Source: Clostridium kluyveri
GTDB taxonomy: Bacteria; Bacillota; Clostridia; Clostridiales; Clostridiaceae
Assembly (NCBI RefSeq): GCF_001902295.1
Contig: NZ_CP018335.1
Span: forward strand, 558,001-622,000
Direction: 5' to 3'
DNA: 64,000 nucleotides
Part shown: in pieces, positions 41,296-50,276 of the stretch
Layout of the letters: every line of letters begins with the position of its first letter
How positions within the stretch are numbered: the stretch's first letter is position 1
Position numbers and translations under genes: made by a program
The notes under the pieces: model-generated
Database searches by the model: none
The model's input: the letters and a program-made list of their open reading frames with translations, nothing else
What the model was told of the DNA's origin: nothing

Positions 41296-41625
41296 TTAAT
41301 TTAGCGTTCAATTATAACATTTTTGTTGTAATAAAGTAATCCCATAATTGGTAAATTTAAAATTAGATAAATTAGTTATACTTTATAGTATAAACCACAA
41401 ACTTATTTTATATTATTGTAATACACCCAAAAACCAATTATTTGTAGTTTATTAGGTAATAACTTATCCCTAAATATATAAATTACAAACACACAGCGAA
41501 TCCTTAAAAGCTCTTAAATATGTAGCGAGGCCATTTGAAGGAGTTTTTTCAGCCATTTGTTAGTTGAATTTATATTTTATGCCATATATGATAATTAATA
41601 AAAAAGGGATATAGAGGGTTCTAGT
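41296..41625. other. Intergenic, nothing recognised
   Basis: AT-rich gap between convergent genes. No frame with a ribosome binding site, no clear terminator or promoter. Confidence 0.5.
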
Positions 41626-41895
41626 CTATATTTCTATATTTTTCGTTTCACCTTTTAAGCAATTTCCAGCATATGTCCAACCTTCTTCAGTTTGCATGAA
41701 TGTTGGATATACACATTCTCTTTTTCCGTCAATATATACTTTAATAGGTTGCATTACCTGGATTATATCATTTTCACATACTACAGGTAATGAACGAAGG
41801 AAGTAAGCAATCATTTGAAAATCAACTAAATCTCCAACTTCTAGATAGTCGTTTATATCTCCTTCCCATGCTTGATATGTTTTAACTTTCTTCAT
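41626..41895 (-). CDS. Hypothetical protein (89 aa)
   Basis: Small acidic protein (KTYQAWEGDINDYLEVGDLV, YFLRSLPVVCENDIIQVMQP, YPTFMQTEEGWTYAGNCLKG). ATG preceded by AGGGGCTGATAAAA. Single gene, leftward. A compact beta-containing fold is likely; no family named. Confidence 0.6.
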   Translation of the reverse strand: MKKVKTYQAWEGDINDYLEVGDLVDFQMIAYFLRSLPVVCENDIIQVMQPIKVYIDGKRECVYPTFMQTEEGWTYAGNCLKGETKNIEI

Positions 41896-42229
41896 TTTTA
41901 TCAGCCCCTATTATATTAATTTTTTAATATCTACGTTATATAAAGATATTTTTACTTCTTTATTCTCATAGCTATTGTATCAAATAATTTCCCATCCTGT
42001 ATATGCTTTTTTAGAATATTTATAATATCCTTTTAATGAATAAATGTTTATTCTTATGAAAGTTGCAATTGAGGCAAATGTGAAGTTAATAATATATCTT
42101 TTGAGCTTAATATTATCGATGTGTCAAAGAGATTAAAGTGCACTTAGTGTGGGCAGACTAAGTTTAATATTTAAAACATTACATACATTTGATTTGAGAT
42201 GTTAAAAGTATTATGGAGGAGTAGAGATT
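41896..42229. promoter_or_regulatory. Intergenic region with palindromes
   Basis: GAATAAA-TG-TTTATTC (42,038-42,053) is a perfect palindrome of the kind bound by TetR-type repressors. ACTTAGT/ACTAAGT (42,142-42,163) forms a short stem. They may control the divergent genes on either side. Confidence 0.35.
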
Positions 42230-42919
42230 ATGACATTGAATTTTTTGGGAAGAGGTTCGGCATTTAATATAAAAGAAGGAAATAATTCGGCTTATATAAA
42301 AGAAAATAATAAATTAATACTACTGGATTGTGGGGAAAGTGTTTTTGAAAAAATAGTTAGTGAAAACTTGTTAGAAGATATTAGAGATGTTCATGTGTTA
42401 ATTACTCACCTTGATTCAGACCATGTAGGTAGTTTAAGTAGTTTAATTTATTATACCAGATATATGAAGCAAATAGTGAGCAATGTTTATTTTCCTAATA
42501 ATGATTTATATAATTTATTGAAAATACAAGGACATATGGAAGGACAAGATTATAAATTCAATTATATAGATGTTGATACAAATACTTTTAGTGAATTTGG
42601 TGATATTAGGCCAATAAAAGTAGAACATATAGAAACGTTAAATTGTTTTGGTTATTTATTGTATGTAAAAGGTAAATTGATTTGGTATAGTGGTGATTGT
42701 AAAAATGTTTCGAATATTATTAATGAATATGAAATTGATGAATTTTACCAAGATACCTGTTTGGCTGATTATGAAGGGAACATTCATACATCATTAAGGA
42801 TATTGTGTGAAAGTATTCCAAAACATAAAAGGAGCAAAATATATTGTATGCATATTGATTGTGAGGAGCTAATTAAAAAAGCAAAACATGAAGGGTTTAA
42901 CATTGTTGAAATAAGTTAA
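42230..42919 (+). CDS. MBL-fold metallo-hydrolase
   Basis: A 229-aa protein. LNFLGRGSAFN, LLDCGESVFEKI, ITHLDSDHVGSLSSL (the HxDxDH metal box at ~63-68) and WYSGDCKN identify the metallo-beta-lactamase fold of the RNase Z-like branch. The HxHxDH first His pattern is THLDSDH. Binds two zinc or iron ions and hydrolyses phosphoesters or similar bonds; substrate unknown. GGAGGAGTAGAGATT before the ATG. Single gene. Confidence 0.85.
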   Translation: MTLNFLGRGSAFNIKEGNNSAYIKENNKLILLDCGESVFEKIVSENLLEDIRDVHVLITHLDSDHVGSLSSLIYYTRYMKQIVSNVYFPNNDLYNLLKIQGHMEGQDYKFNYIDVDTNTFSEFGDIRPIKVEHIETLNCFGYLLYVKGKLIWYSGDCKNVSNIINEYEIDEFYQDTCLADYEGNIHTSLRILCESIPKHKRSKIYCMHIDCEELIKKAKHEGFNIVEIS

Positions 42920-43038
42920 ATTGCAATTAGGGTGTCTATTTTTATTTAAATTTATTTACATATATTGCAAAATAATATATTATATATTTATAAGATTAAT
43001 CTCCTTAATTGATTATTTTTTACAAACCAATATAATTC

Positions 43039-43071
43039 AATAAAAGCCCTGGCAATTCCAGAGCTTTTATT
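43039..43071. terminator. Bidirectional terminator
   Basis: AATAAAAGC (43,039-43,047) pairs with GCTTTTATT (43,063-43,071), with an inner CTGG/CCAG pair. It separates the MBL-fold gene from the leftward DUF3189 gene. Confidence 0.75.
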
Positions 43072-43150
43072 AATTAAGGTAAAACATAATGAGTAAGTAA
43101 GATATTAAAGTATTATTATGAGTATTAACACATTAATTATTATACCCAAT

Positions 43151-43624
43151 TTACCATATTTTATATTTATTTTCTAAATTGTCTTTTACATCCTTAACCA
43201 AATTAACTATATTCATGTAAGCCTGCTGGGTTCCTTTGGTCACAATAGGTCTACCAAAGTTTACCCAATGCAATTTTCTTGAAGTATATCCACCTATATT
43301 CATAAGGAAATTAACGGTTGGCTTAGTATCTACAATAAGAAGTTCATTATTGCTCCCGTGTAAAATAGAGTACATATCTTCAATGGCACGTACAACTAAA
43401 TTTGGATTATACTTTCTGGCTAAAGTGTAGACTTTTGCATTAAACTCATCTTCTCCAATATACATCAACCTTCCAATTTGATCTTTTTCAATTTTATCAA
43501 AAGTTGGCAAACTAAGTAATTCCTTTTTATTTGGAATTCTATCCACTGGTAATTTGTTAATATGTATATTAGCTGCTACTGATGTAGAGTGAGCTCCTCC
43601 TACATCATGGTATATAACTATCAT
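43151..43624 (-). CDS. DUF3189 family protein
   Basis: A 157-aa protein starting MIVIYHDVGGAHSTSVAANI, with INKLPVDRIPNKKELLSLP and GRLMYIGEDEFNAKVYTLAR, the standard layout of DUF3189, a family confined largely to Clostridia and relatives. The GGAHS loop looks like a ligand or phosphate site. Function unknown; often annotated in sporulating species. Single gene with its own start site. Confidence 0.8.
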   Translation of the reverse strand: MIVIYHDVGGAHSTSVAANIHINKLPVDRIPNKKELLSLPTFDKIEKDQIGRLMYIGEDEFNAKVYTLARKYNPNLVVRAIEDMYSILHGSNNELLIVDTKPTVNFLMNIGGYTSRKLHWVNFGRPIVTKGTQQAYMNIVNLVKDVKDNLENKYKIW

Positions 43625-43815
43625 ATTATTACACCTACTTTTACAACGGATTTTATAAATATATAGTGTGCTTACAGTAAATACCTTTATTGTGAATTAA
43701 GTATAAATAGTTTTTGTCTCCGAAATACTTTTTTAATTTTATATTCTTCTCCTTTGAATAAACAGTTTATTACCTAAATTAAAGACAAATTATTTCAATT
43801 ACTTGTGAAAAGCGG

Positions 43816-44043
43816 TTAAAATTTTGGTAAATCCTTTAAATTTTTAACATCCATAATATCAGGATCTGCTACTAAATATTCTCATCCATCTATACCTTTA
43901 ACTACACCAACTCCCTCAATTATATGCTCTCTTGCCATCATTATGGCATGATTTAATGGAAGTACTTCACCATTTTCAAGCAAGACGTCCGTGATTTTTC
44001 CGTCATGATTTTTCTTTATCTTAATAATTTTTGAATTTTTCAT
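43816..44043 (-). pseudogene. DUF3892-like protein with in-frame stop
   Basis: From an ATG at 44,043 behind AGAGGAGGACTGCATA the frame reads KIIKIKKNHDGKITDVLLEN and EHIIEGVGVVKGIDG, then TGA, then EYLVADPDIMDVKNLKDLPK and stop. The text continues sensibly after the stop, so a single substitution (for example CGA or AGA to TGA) has cut the protein at codon 54 or so. Layout fits the small DUF3892 family. Confidence 0.7.
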
Positions 44044-44292
44044 TATGCAGTCCTCCTCTTATAATATGGTTATACTCATTCAGATATATTTTAATAAAAA
44101 ACTCAATTATTTATGCAGAATTTTTATTAACTAATAGAAATTTTTTTCATAAAAGAACATATTTACTTGATGTGAAAACCTGGTGATGTAAATGGAGACA
44201 GTATATTTAACTTTTAGTGAATTGACATATCAACTCAGCAATTATATGATAGTGTTAAGCATATGGGTTAAAGTAATATGTTCATCAATTAA

Positions 44293-45069
44293 AATTATAT
44301 CTGGGCTAAAAATCTGAAAAGAAAGGTATCAGGAGCAAAGACTGAAGAGAAGATAGTTGCTGCCAATATTGATATAGTTTTTATTTGTATGTCTCTAAAT
44401 AAGGATTTCAATGTCAGTAGATTAGAACGATATATTTCAATTGCTTGGGATAGTATGGCAACACCGGTAGTAGTATTAACAAAATCAGATTTATGCAATG
44501 ATGTTGAGAGTAAGATTTTAGAAGTTGAATCTATTGCCATTGGTATAGACATACTAGTTACAAGTGGTGTATTAGAAGGTGGATATTTAGCTGTAAAAAA
44601 ATACATTACAAATGGTAAAACTATAGCTTTTATTGGTTCATCAGGCGTTGGTAAGTCTACTCTTATTAATAAGCTTATAGGTAATAAGTTCTTAAAAACA
44701 AATGATATAAGAAATGATGATAAAGGCAGGCACACTACTACTCACAGGGAATTGATTTTAGTTCCTGATGCTGGAGTTGTAATAGATACCCCTGGAATGA
44801 GAGAATTAGGTATAATAAGTGCAGATTTAGATAAATCTTTTAGTGATATAGAAGAAATAGCTAAAAGGTGCAAGTTTTCAGATTGTCAACATGAAAGTGA
44901 ACCTAAATGTGCTGTTAAAGAGGCTATAGAAGAAGGTCATCTTGATATAGCGCGTTTGGAAAACTATAAAAAACTTCAAAGAGAGTTACGGTACAGTGAA
45001 CTTAATTCAAAAGAACTGGAAAGAGAAAAGATAAACAAAACAAAATGTTTGGCAGCGTGGGAGCTATGA
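44293..45069 (+). pseudogene. rsgA: RsgA/YjeQ-type ribosome GTPase, N-terminally truncated
   Basis: The frame opens after a stop at 44,290 and reads RKVSGAKTEEKIVAANIDIV, then TKSDLC (G4-like), GSSGVGKSTLINKLIG (P-loop), DDKGRHTTTHRELI (G2), DTPGMRELG (G3, circularly permuted order G4-G1-G2-G3) and a zinc knuckle CKFSDCQHESEPKCAVKEAI. This is the permuted GTPase plus Zn domain of RsgA, a 30S maturation factor. The N-terminal OB domain (~100 residues) is missing and no start codon with ribosome binding site fits. A leftover paralogue; a working rsgA is expected elsewhere. Confidence 0.85.
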
Positions 45070-45149
45070 AAGAAGCCCGAAAATTTATTAAAGGTAATAA
45101 TAGAAAACGATGTAAATGAGAAGTAATATAGGAAAGGAGTGTAAGAATT

Positions 45150-45467
45150 ATGGAGATAAAAGGGCCTAACGGATTTCAAAAATCACTAGAAGATATGGCA
45201 AAAGAAATTGAAGAGTTAGAAAATAAATTAGATGTATCATTTGATAAGTTGTTTAATGAAAGTTTTATGCAGCAGTATACATCTTATAAAACTTGGGATG
45301 AGTTATTAAATAAGAGTGACTTTGGAGTAAAAAATACTGAGGACTTCAAAAAGATTCCAAATAAAAAATTAAACAGATATATTAGGAAAGTAACCTCTTT
45401 TAAAAATTGGGAAGATATGCTTAATAAAGCTACTGAAATTTATATGTATAAACAAATAGGAATTTAA
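45150..45467 (+). CDS. Hypothetical protein (105 aa)
   Basis: GGAAAGGAGTGTAAGAATT precedes the ATG. The product is helical and acidic in the first half (SLEDMAKEIEELENKLDVSF) with two repeats of a short motif: YKTWDELLNKSDF and FKNWEDMLNKATE, suggesting a duplicated helical unit of unknown purpose. Such proteins are common and unnamed in Clostridium. Confidence 0.6.
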   Translation: MEIKGPNGFQKSLEDMAKEIEELENKLDVSFDKLFNESFMQQYTSYKTWDELLNKSDFGVKNTEDFKKIPNKKLNRYIRKVTSFKNWEDMLNKATEIYMYKQIGI

Positions 45468-45492
45468 TTTGTTATTTATATAGAAATATAGT

Positions 45493-45565
45493 TAACGTGA
45501 GTTTAATAAAAAGTCTTAATAATTTTAATGATTATGGGCTTTAAGTATAATTTAAACTCACGTTA
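45493..45565. terminator. Inverted repeat between convergent genes
   Basis: TAACGTGAGTTTA (45,493-45,505) and TAAACTCACGTTA (45,553-45,565) are perfectly complementary, 47-base loop. The right arm covers the stop of the leftward thioesterase gene. Probably a long terminator for both. Confidence 0.5.
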
Positions 45566-45976
45566 TAGTAATGACTGTAATTTTTCAAATAACTCGGTAT
45601 GCTTTTTCTTTAGATTAATTATTTTAAAATTATTATCAACAAAAGTGTGCAGTGTGCTTCCTTTTGCAATTTCTTTTTGTTCATTTTCTCTAATAACTGA
45701 ATAGCTAAATTTTGCTTTAACGGGTGTTAATTCTTTAATCCAGGTCTTTATTATTAGTTCATCTTCATATTTTGCGCCCTGTATGTATCTGCAATTGCTT
45801 TCAATTAAAGGAAACATTATGCCGTTTTGTTCTATTTTTGAATAACTTATACCAATATTTTTTATAAATTGTGTTCTAGCCTCTTCAAAGTATATATAAT
45901 AATTAGAATGATGCACTATACCCATTTTGTCAGTTTCTACATATCTAACAATCACTTTTGTCTCACTTATATACAA
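45563..45976 (-). CDS. Acyl-CoA thioesterase (4HBT/YbgC-like), TTG start
   Basis: A 137-aa hotdog-fold protein: VRYVETDKMGIVHHSNYYIYF carries the catalytic Asp (ETDxMGxVHHxxY/W) of the YbgC/4-hydroxybenzoyl-CoA thioesterase group, then YFEEARTQFIKNIG. Hydrolyses acyl-CoA thioesters. The start is TTG with AAAGGA upstream; no ATG fits. Close to full family length. Confidence 0.85.
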   Translation of the reverse strand: MYISETKVIVRYVETDKMGIVHHSNYYIYFEEARTQFIKNIGISYSKIEQNGIMFPLIESNCRYIQGAKYEDELIIKTWIKELTPVKAKFSYSVIRENEQKEIAKGSTLHTFVDNNFKIINLKKKHTELFEKLQSLL

Positions 45977-46098
45977 GATTCACATGTCCTTTCTGTGGTA
46001 GAATTATTATATAATATTATAACATTTATTATTATTGAAATGAAAAGAATCTGGTAAGTTTATATGATTTATTGTCACATTCCAATGAGTTTTTAAAA

Positions 46099-46962
46099 TT
46101 ATTTTATTAAAAGTAATAAAGTACCGATGACAATTATGATCAATCCACAAAATGACTTTTTTGTGAGCTTTTCTTTTAAAATAAAATATGAAAATACAAT
46201 TGAAATAACAATACTTAATTTATCTATAGGTACAACTACACTTGCAAAACCTTTTTGTAGAGCCCTGTAATAACAAAGCCATGAAGCTCCTGTTGTAATT
46301 CCTGAAAAGCAAATAAATAGGAAGCTTCTTTTATCAATGTTTTTAATTTCATTTTGTTTTTTCGACACAAAAACTACTATCCACGCCATAATTAATACAA
46401 TAATGGTTCTAATTGCAGTTCCTAAATTCGATTCGATTCCGATAATTCCTATTTTTCCAAGAATTGAAGTCAAGCTTGCAAATATTGCTGACAACACAGC
46501 ATAAAATAACCATCTTCTATCTATGATTTCTTCGTTTTCCATTTTATTTTTAGCTATCATCATGTATGTGCCTACTCCTATAGCACACATACCAATGAAT
46601 TTTATCCAAGTAATCTTTTCATCTAATAAAATAAAAGCCAAAATCATAGTCAATACTGTACTTGATTTATCAATTGGTGTTACTTTATTTACATTTCCAA
46701 GCTGAAGAGCTTTAAAATAACAAAGCCAGGAAGCTCCTGTTGCCAATCCTGACAATATCAAAAAAAGCAAGCTTTGTCCACTTATTTGATAAATCATATT
46801 TTGGGAACCAACAATAAGAACCATGAGCCATGAAAAAATCAATATAACAATAGTCCTGATTGCAGTTGCCAGATTGGAATCTGTTTTTTTTATTCCGATC
46901 TTAGCTAAAATAGCTGTAATCCCAGCAAAAAATGCTGAACCAAATGCAAATAATATCCACAT
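46099..46962 (-). CDS. EamA-family (DMT) transporter
   Basis: A 287-aa protein of ten membrane segments made of two homologous EamA halves: SWLCYFKALQLGNVNKVTPID in the first and SWLCYYRALQKGFASVVVPID in the second. The start at 46,962 is preferred since AGAAGGAAATTTTA stands before it; an ATG at 46,983 is seven codons further up. Probably exports or imports a small metabolite; substrate unknown. Leftward, single. Confidence 0.85.
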   Translation of the reverse strand: MWILFAFGSAFFAGITAILAKIGIKKTDSNLATAIRTIVILIFSWLMVLIVGSQNMIYQISGQSLLFLILSGLATGASWLCYFKALQLGNVNKVTPIDKSSTVLTMILAFILLDEKITWIKFIGMCAIGVGTYMMIAKNKMENEEIIDRRWLFYAVLSAIFASLTSILGKIGIIGIESNLGTAIRTIIVLIMAWIVVFVSKKQNEIKNIDKRSFLFICFSGITTGASWLCYYRALQKGFASVVVPIDKLSIVISIVFSYFILKEKLTKKSFCGLIIIVIGTLLLLIK

Positions 46963-47112
46963 TAAAATTTCCTTCTCCCTCATATTCAGCTTTATATCCT
47001 AATAAAGGTTACTAAGTAATGAAATTTTTATTACTATGCATAGAAAATCGTGTACAGTTTTCCTATTAAAGTGCATAAATTTTCATTTTTTAATTTTTGA
47101 TATATATTATTT

Positions 47113-47553
47113 CTAAGTGGATTCAAACTTAGAATTTTGTCGCAAATACCAGAATACTTTAAACTCCAGTTTTTCAACTTCTCTCTGCTGTTTATAACTG
47201 ATACGTAGTGTGGCATTATCAGGAATTTCTATATCTTTGTCCAGTTCTTTCAGAATTGATTTTATATTGCAGCTGTGCTCTTTCAATGTTTTTAGAGTTT
47301 CATCAATTTTGTCAAACAGAGCAGTAGGCTCACCTGGAATATCCTCTGAAATCATGTATCGTTCACTTTGATTTATGTAATCAATAGAATCTCCAGACGC
47401 AATCCAGTTTATCAGTGCCTGTCTGTTAAATCGCCATTCACGCCCGATTTTTCTTGCAGGAACATGTTCTTCACGCAATAATTTGATTAAAGTTTTTTCG
47501 CTGACTCCTAAAAAGTCAATAGCCTGTTCAAGGGTTAATATATCGTTCTCCAA
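47113..47553 (-). CDS. Excisionase-type HTH protein, TTG start
   Basis: A 146-aa protein. LTLEQAIDFLGVSEKTLIKL, VPARKIGREWRFNRQALINW is the classical MerR-like/excisionase HTH of the helix_turn_helix_17 type. The second part (~60-140) is helical and acidic (KIDETLKTLKEHSCNIKSIL). TTG start after GGAGAGGTGTCACA. A strong promoter (47,589-47,617) lies ahead. Not linked to an integrase, so likely an ordinary local regulator of its own promoter or the neighbouring PAP2 gene. Confidence 0.8.
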   Translation of the reverse strand: MENDILTLEQAIDFLGVSEKTLIKLLREEHVPARKIGREWRFNRQALINWIASGDSIDYINQSERYMISEDIPGEPTALFDKIDETLKTLKEHSCNIKSILKELDKDIEIPDNATLRISYKQQREVEKLEFKVFWYLRQNSKFEST

Positions 47554-48004
47554 AATGTGACACCTCTCCTTTATTACATTTTAATAACATTGTATTATTG
47601 TTTAATAACTGTGTCAATATAAACTGAATTTAATATAAATATAACTGAATTTAAGTGACATATAATATTAAAATAATTGATAGTTTTTGTATTGAAGCTT
47701 TGCTAAGGTTCCTTTTTTATATTTAAAATATAGATTTAAATATAACCCCATATGGAGTAATCTTTTTTGATCAGTTGATTATTACATATTCAAAAAAAAT
47801 ATAAATTGAGTAAATAAGGAGTTAGGTTTGCAACTTAACTTATTATTTATCGTGTAATTAATAGAAGTGAAAATTAAAATACCAATGTAGATTACATTAA
47901 AACTTAATAAGTTTTTTAGCATTTAATTCTATTTATTATTTTTTATATTGCCGCAGTAGTTGTTACATTTATTAAAGAAAAAAGAAATGGAGGCAACAAC
48001 AAAG
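47554..48004. other. Divergent intergenic region
   Basis: Contains the leftward promoter and the repeat AACTGAATTTA (twice, about 25 bases apart). No gene seen. No definite rightward promoter found for the PAP2 gene. Confidence 0.4.
47589..47617 (-). promoter_or_regulatory. Promoter of the HTH gene
   Basis: Minus strand: TTGACA (47,617-47,612), 17-base spacer, TACAAT (47,594-47,589), 36 bases before the start codon. The repeat AACTGAATTTA follows twice at ~47,625-47,655. Confidence 0.75.
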
Positions 48005-48520
48005 ATGATGTCCTTAATACAAAAACTTGATAATTATATCTTATATGCTATTAAGAAGTATGTACAAAATAAATATTTAGACATATTAATGACCATAATA
48101 ACAGCCATGGGGAACTTAGGGCTTATTTGGATTATCATCGCTGTTGCTTTATTATTAGACAAACCATATAGGTTAATTGGATATATAGTAATATTCACAT
48201 TGGTTGTAAGTACAATTGTTGGAGAAGGAATAATCAAACACATAGTAAGACGAGTTAGACCTTGTAATCAGCAAGATAATGTTAGTCTTTTAATTAGAAA
48301 GCCAATATCTTATTCTTTTCCCTCAGGACATACTGTATCTTCTTTTGCTGCTGCAGAAGTGTTGTCCATGTATTTTACTCAATATAAATTGACATTTATA
48401 GCAATAGCATTTTTGATAGCTTTATCAAGATTATATTTGTATGTGCATTACCCAAGTGACATTATAGCAGGTATCATAGTTGGAATATTATGTTCAAGGT
48501 TAATATTTATAGTTTTATAA
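48005..48520 (+). CDS. PAP2-type phosphatase, membrane-bound
   Basis: A 171-aa protein; start 48,005 with GGAGG 11 bases ahead. Several membrane segments enclose the three PAP2 motifs: KHIVRRVRP, YSFPSGHT and SRLYLYVHYPSD. Such proteins dephosphorylate undecaprenyl pyrophosphate or phosphatidylglycerol phosphate on the outer face of the membrane. The next gene is uppP, which has the same activity by another fold, supporting an isoprenoid carrier recycling role. Confidence 0.85.
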   Translation: MMSLIQKLDNYILYAIKKYVQNKYLDILMTIITAMGNLGLIWIIIAVALLLDKPYRLIGYIVIFTLVVSTIVGEGIIKHIVRRVRPCNQQDNVSLLIRKPISYSFPSGHTVSSFAAAEVLSMYFTQYKLTFIAIAFLIALSRLYLYVHYPSDIIAGIIVGILCSRLIFIVL

Positions 48521-48585
48521 TATAAACTGTCAAAATTAATCTATAAGTGTGTTATGAACATGAATTGAATTTAGGAGGAATCAAA

Positions 48586-49377
48586 ATGTCAATAGTACAA
48601 GCAATTATTTACGGTGTTATTCAGGGAATAGGGGAATTTTTACCTATATCTAGTTCGGCTCATTTAATAGCTATTCCGCAAGTATTTGGATGGGAAGATC
48701 CCGGCCTTGCATTTGATGTGGCACTACATCTTGGAACCCTTGTTGCGGTAATCGCGTTTTTTTGGAGGGATTGGGTTAATTTAATTTATTCCGGTATTAC
48801 AAATCCAAAGTCTAAAGATGGTAAATTATTTTGGCTTATAGTAATTGCTGCCATACCTGGAGCTATAATAGGAAAACTATTTGAAAAACAAGCTGAAACT
48901 GCCTTTAGAAATCTTGGCCTTATAGGTACTATGCTTATTATAATGGGTATAATATTATACATTGCGAATAGAAAATATAATAGTAAGGTAAAGGTTGAAG
49001 ATATAGACTTTAAAAGAAGTTTTTTTATAGGCTTATCGCAAGCTTTAGCTATTATACCTGGAGTATCTCGCTCAGGAATCACTATGACAACTGGATTGTT
49101 TTCTGGTCTTTCAAGGGAAGATGCAGCTAGATTTTCATTTCTTCTTTCTACACCAATTGTCTTAGGAGCTGGATTACTTAAACTAAAAGATTTAGTACAT
49201 ACTCCAATTAGCAATATGCCATCATTTTCTATAGCCATTTTAACATCTGCTGTGATTGGATTCTTAAGTATCAAATTTTTATTAGATTATCTAAAAAATA
49301 AGGGGTTTGGTATATTTATAATTTATAGAATTATAGCAGGATGGACTTTTATAATTATTTACTTTTTAAGAAAATAA
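48586..49377 (+). CDS. uppP: Undecaprenyl-diphosphatase UppP (BacA)
   Basis: A 263-aa integral membrane enzyme of about eight helices. The start at 48,586 follows AGGAGGAATCAAA. GIGEFLPISSSAHLI (E-rich first motif) and PGVSRSGITMTTGL (second motif) are both exact for BacA/UppP. It turns undecaprenyl pyrophosphate into the monophosphate so that peptidoglycan carrier lipid is reused, and raises bacitracin tolerance. 65 bases after the PAP2 gene; probably one transcript. Confidence 0.95.
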   Translation: MSIVQAIIYGVIQGIGEFLPISSSAHLIAIPQVFGWEDPGLAFDVALHLGTLVAVIAFFWRDWVNLIYSGITNPKSKDGKLFWLIVIAAIPGAIIGKLFEKQAETAFRNLGLIGTMLIIMGIILYIANRKYNSKVKVEDIDFKRSFFIGLSQALAIIPGVSRSGITMTTGLFSGLSREDAARFSFLLSTPIVLGAGLLKLKDLVHTPISNMPSFSIAILTSAVIGFLSIKFLLDYLKNKGFGIFIIYRIIAGWTFIIIYFLRK

Positions 49378-49447
49378 AAAAATAAATGTAGAAACTGCTA
49401 AATTTTAGATTCATGGTAATCTTTGTTTTTTCAAAAGGCGGTGACAT

Positions 49448-50011
49448 ATGGATGATAACAAATTAATTAAAAAGTGCCAGGTAGGGGATAAGGAAGCTTT
49501 TCAGGAGCTTATAAGTAAATATCATCCTTTTGTATATAAATTTCTTATTAGAATTGCAGAAAATGAAGAGGTGGCTGAAGATATAACCCAAGAGGCCTTT
49601 TTAAAGATTATAAAAAATATCGAAAAATTTAATGTTTATGGGAAAGCAAAATTTTCAACGTATATAATTACTATATCTAAAAATTGTTATATTGATTATT
49701 TAAGAAAGGAAAAAAAATTTTTACAGGACGTAGGGATAGATGAAAATATAAATATAGAAGATATTAATGTAAACATAGAGAACTTAGTAATAGACAAAAT
49801 ATATAGTGAAGCAATTATAAAGGAACTAAAAAGTTTATCAGAAGGGCAAAAACTAGCAATAAAAATGAAATATATTGAGGGATTAACACTTAAAGAAATT
49901 GGAAATAAATTAGAAATTGAAACTAAAACTGTAAAGAGTAGAATTCATAATGGTATAGTAAAACTTAGAAAAATATTTGAAGTAGGTGATAAGTATGAAG
50001 GAGATAAATAA
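49448..50011 (+). CDS. ECF-type RNA polymerase sigma factor
   Basis: A 187-aa sigma factor. Region 2: KYHPFVYKFLIRIAENEEVA, DITQEAFLKIIKNIEKF, STYIITISKNCYIDYLRKEK. Region 4: LSEGQKLAIKMKYIEGLTLK, EIGNKLEIETKTVKSRIHNG. No region 3, as usual for group 4. It is followed without gap by two membrane-protein genes, an arrangement like sigY-yxlC of Bacillus, in which the partners hold the factor inactive. The signal is unknown; being next to uppP suggests envelope stress. Confidence 0.9.
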   Translation: MDDNKLIKKCQVGDKEAFQELISKYHPFVYKFLIRIAENEEVAEDITQEAFLKIIKNIEKFNVYGKAKFSTYIITISKNCYIDYLRKEKKFLQDVGIDENINIEDINVNIENLVIDKIYSEAIIKELKSLSEGQKLAIKMKYIEGLTLKEIGNKLEIETKTVKSRIHNGIVKLRKIFEVGDKYEGDK

Positions 50012-50276
50012 GAGAGATACATCAATACTTCTAGCAACATTAGATAGAGATATCGATATGAAATGTATGGAATTAAAAGAAAAACAAAGACAAATAAGGC
50101 TAAAAAATATATTTTTTTTAAGCTGTATATTTATATTACTATCATTTTTAATGCAGATATTTTTTAAATTATTTAATGTGAACTTTATAGCTGTAATTAT
50201 AGTTTATCAGACATTAGCTTCAATCCTTTTTATACCGTTTATACCTAATTTGAGTAAGGGGGTAGTATTAAAATGA
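49995..50276 (+). CDS. Small membrane protein, possible anti-sigma factor (YxlC-like)
   Basis: A 93-aa protein with a charged N-terminal ~38 residues (LDRDIDMKCMELKEKQRQIR) and two membrane segments (IFFLSCIFILLSFLMQIFF; FIAVIIVYQTLASILFIPF). Start 49,995 overlaps the sigma gene by 17 bases and its AGGTGA site lies inside it, implying translational coupling. Topology and place fit a negative regulator that binds the sigma factor through the cytoplasmic tail. Inferred, not proven. Confidence 0.55.
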   Translation: MKEINKRDTSILLATLDRDIDMKCMELKEKQRQIRLKNIFFLSCIFILLSFLMQIFFKLFNVNFIAVIIVYQTLASILFIPFIPNLSKGVVLK

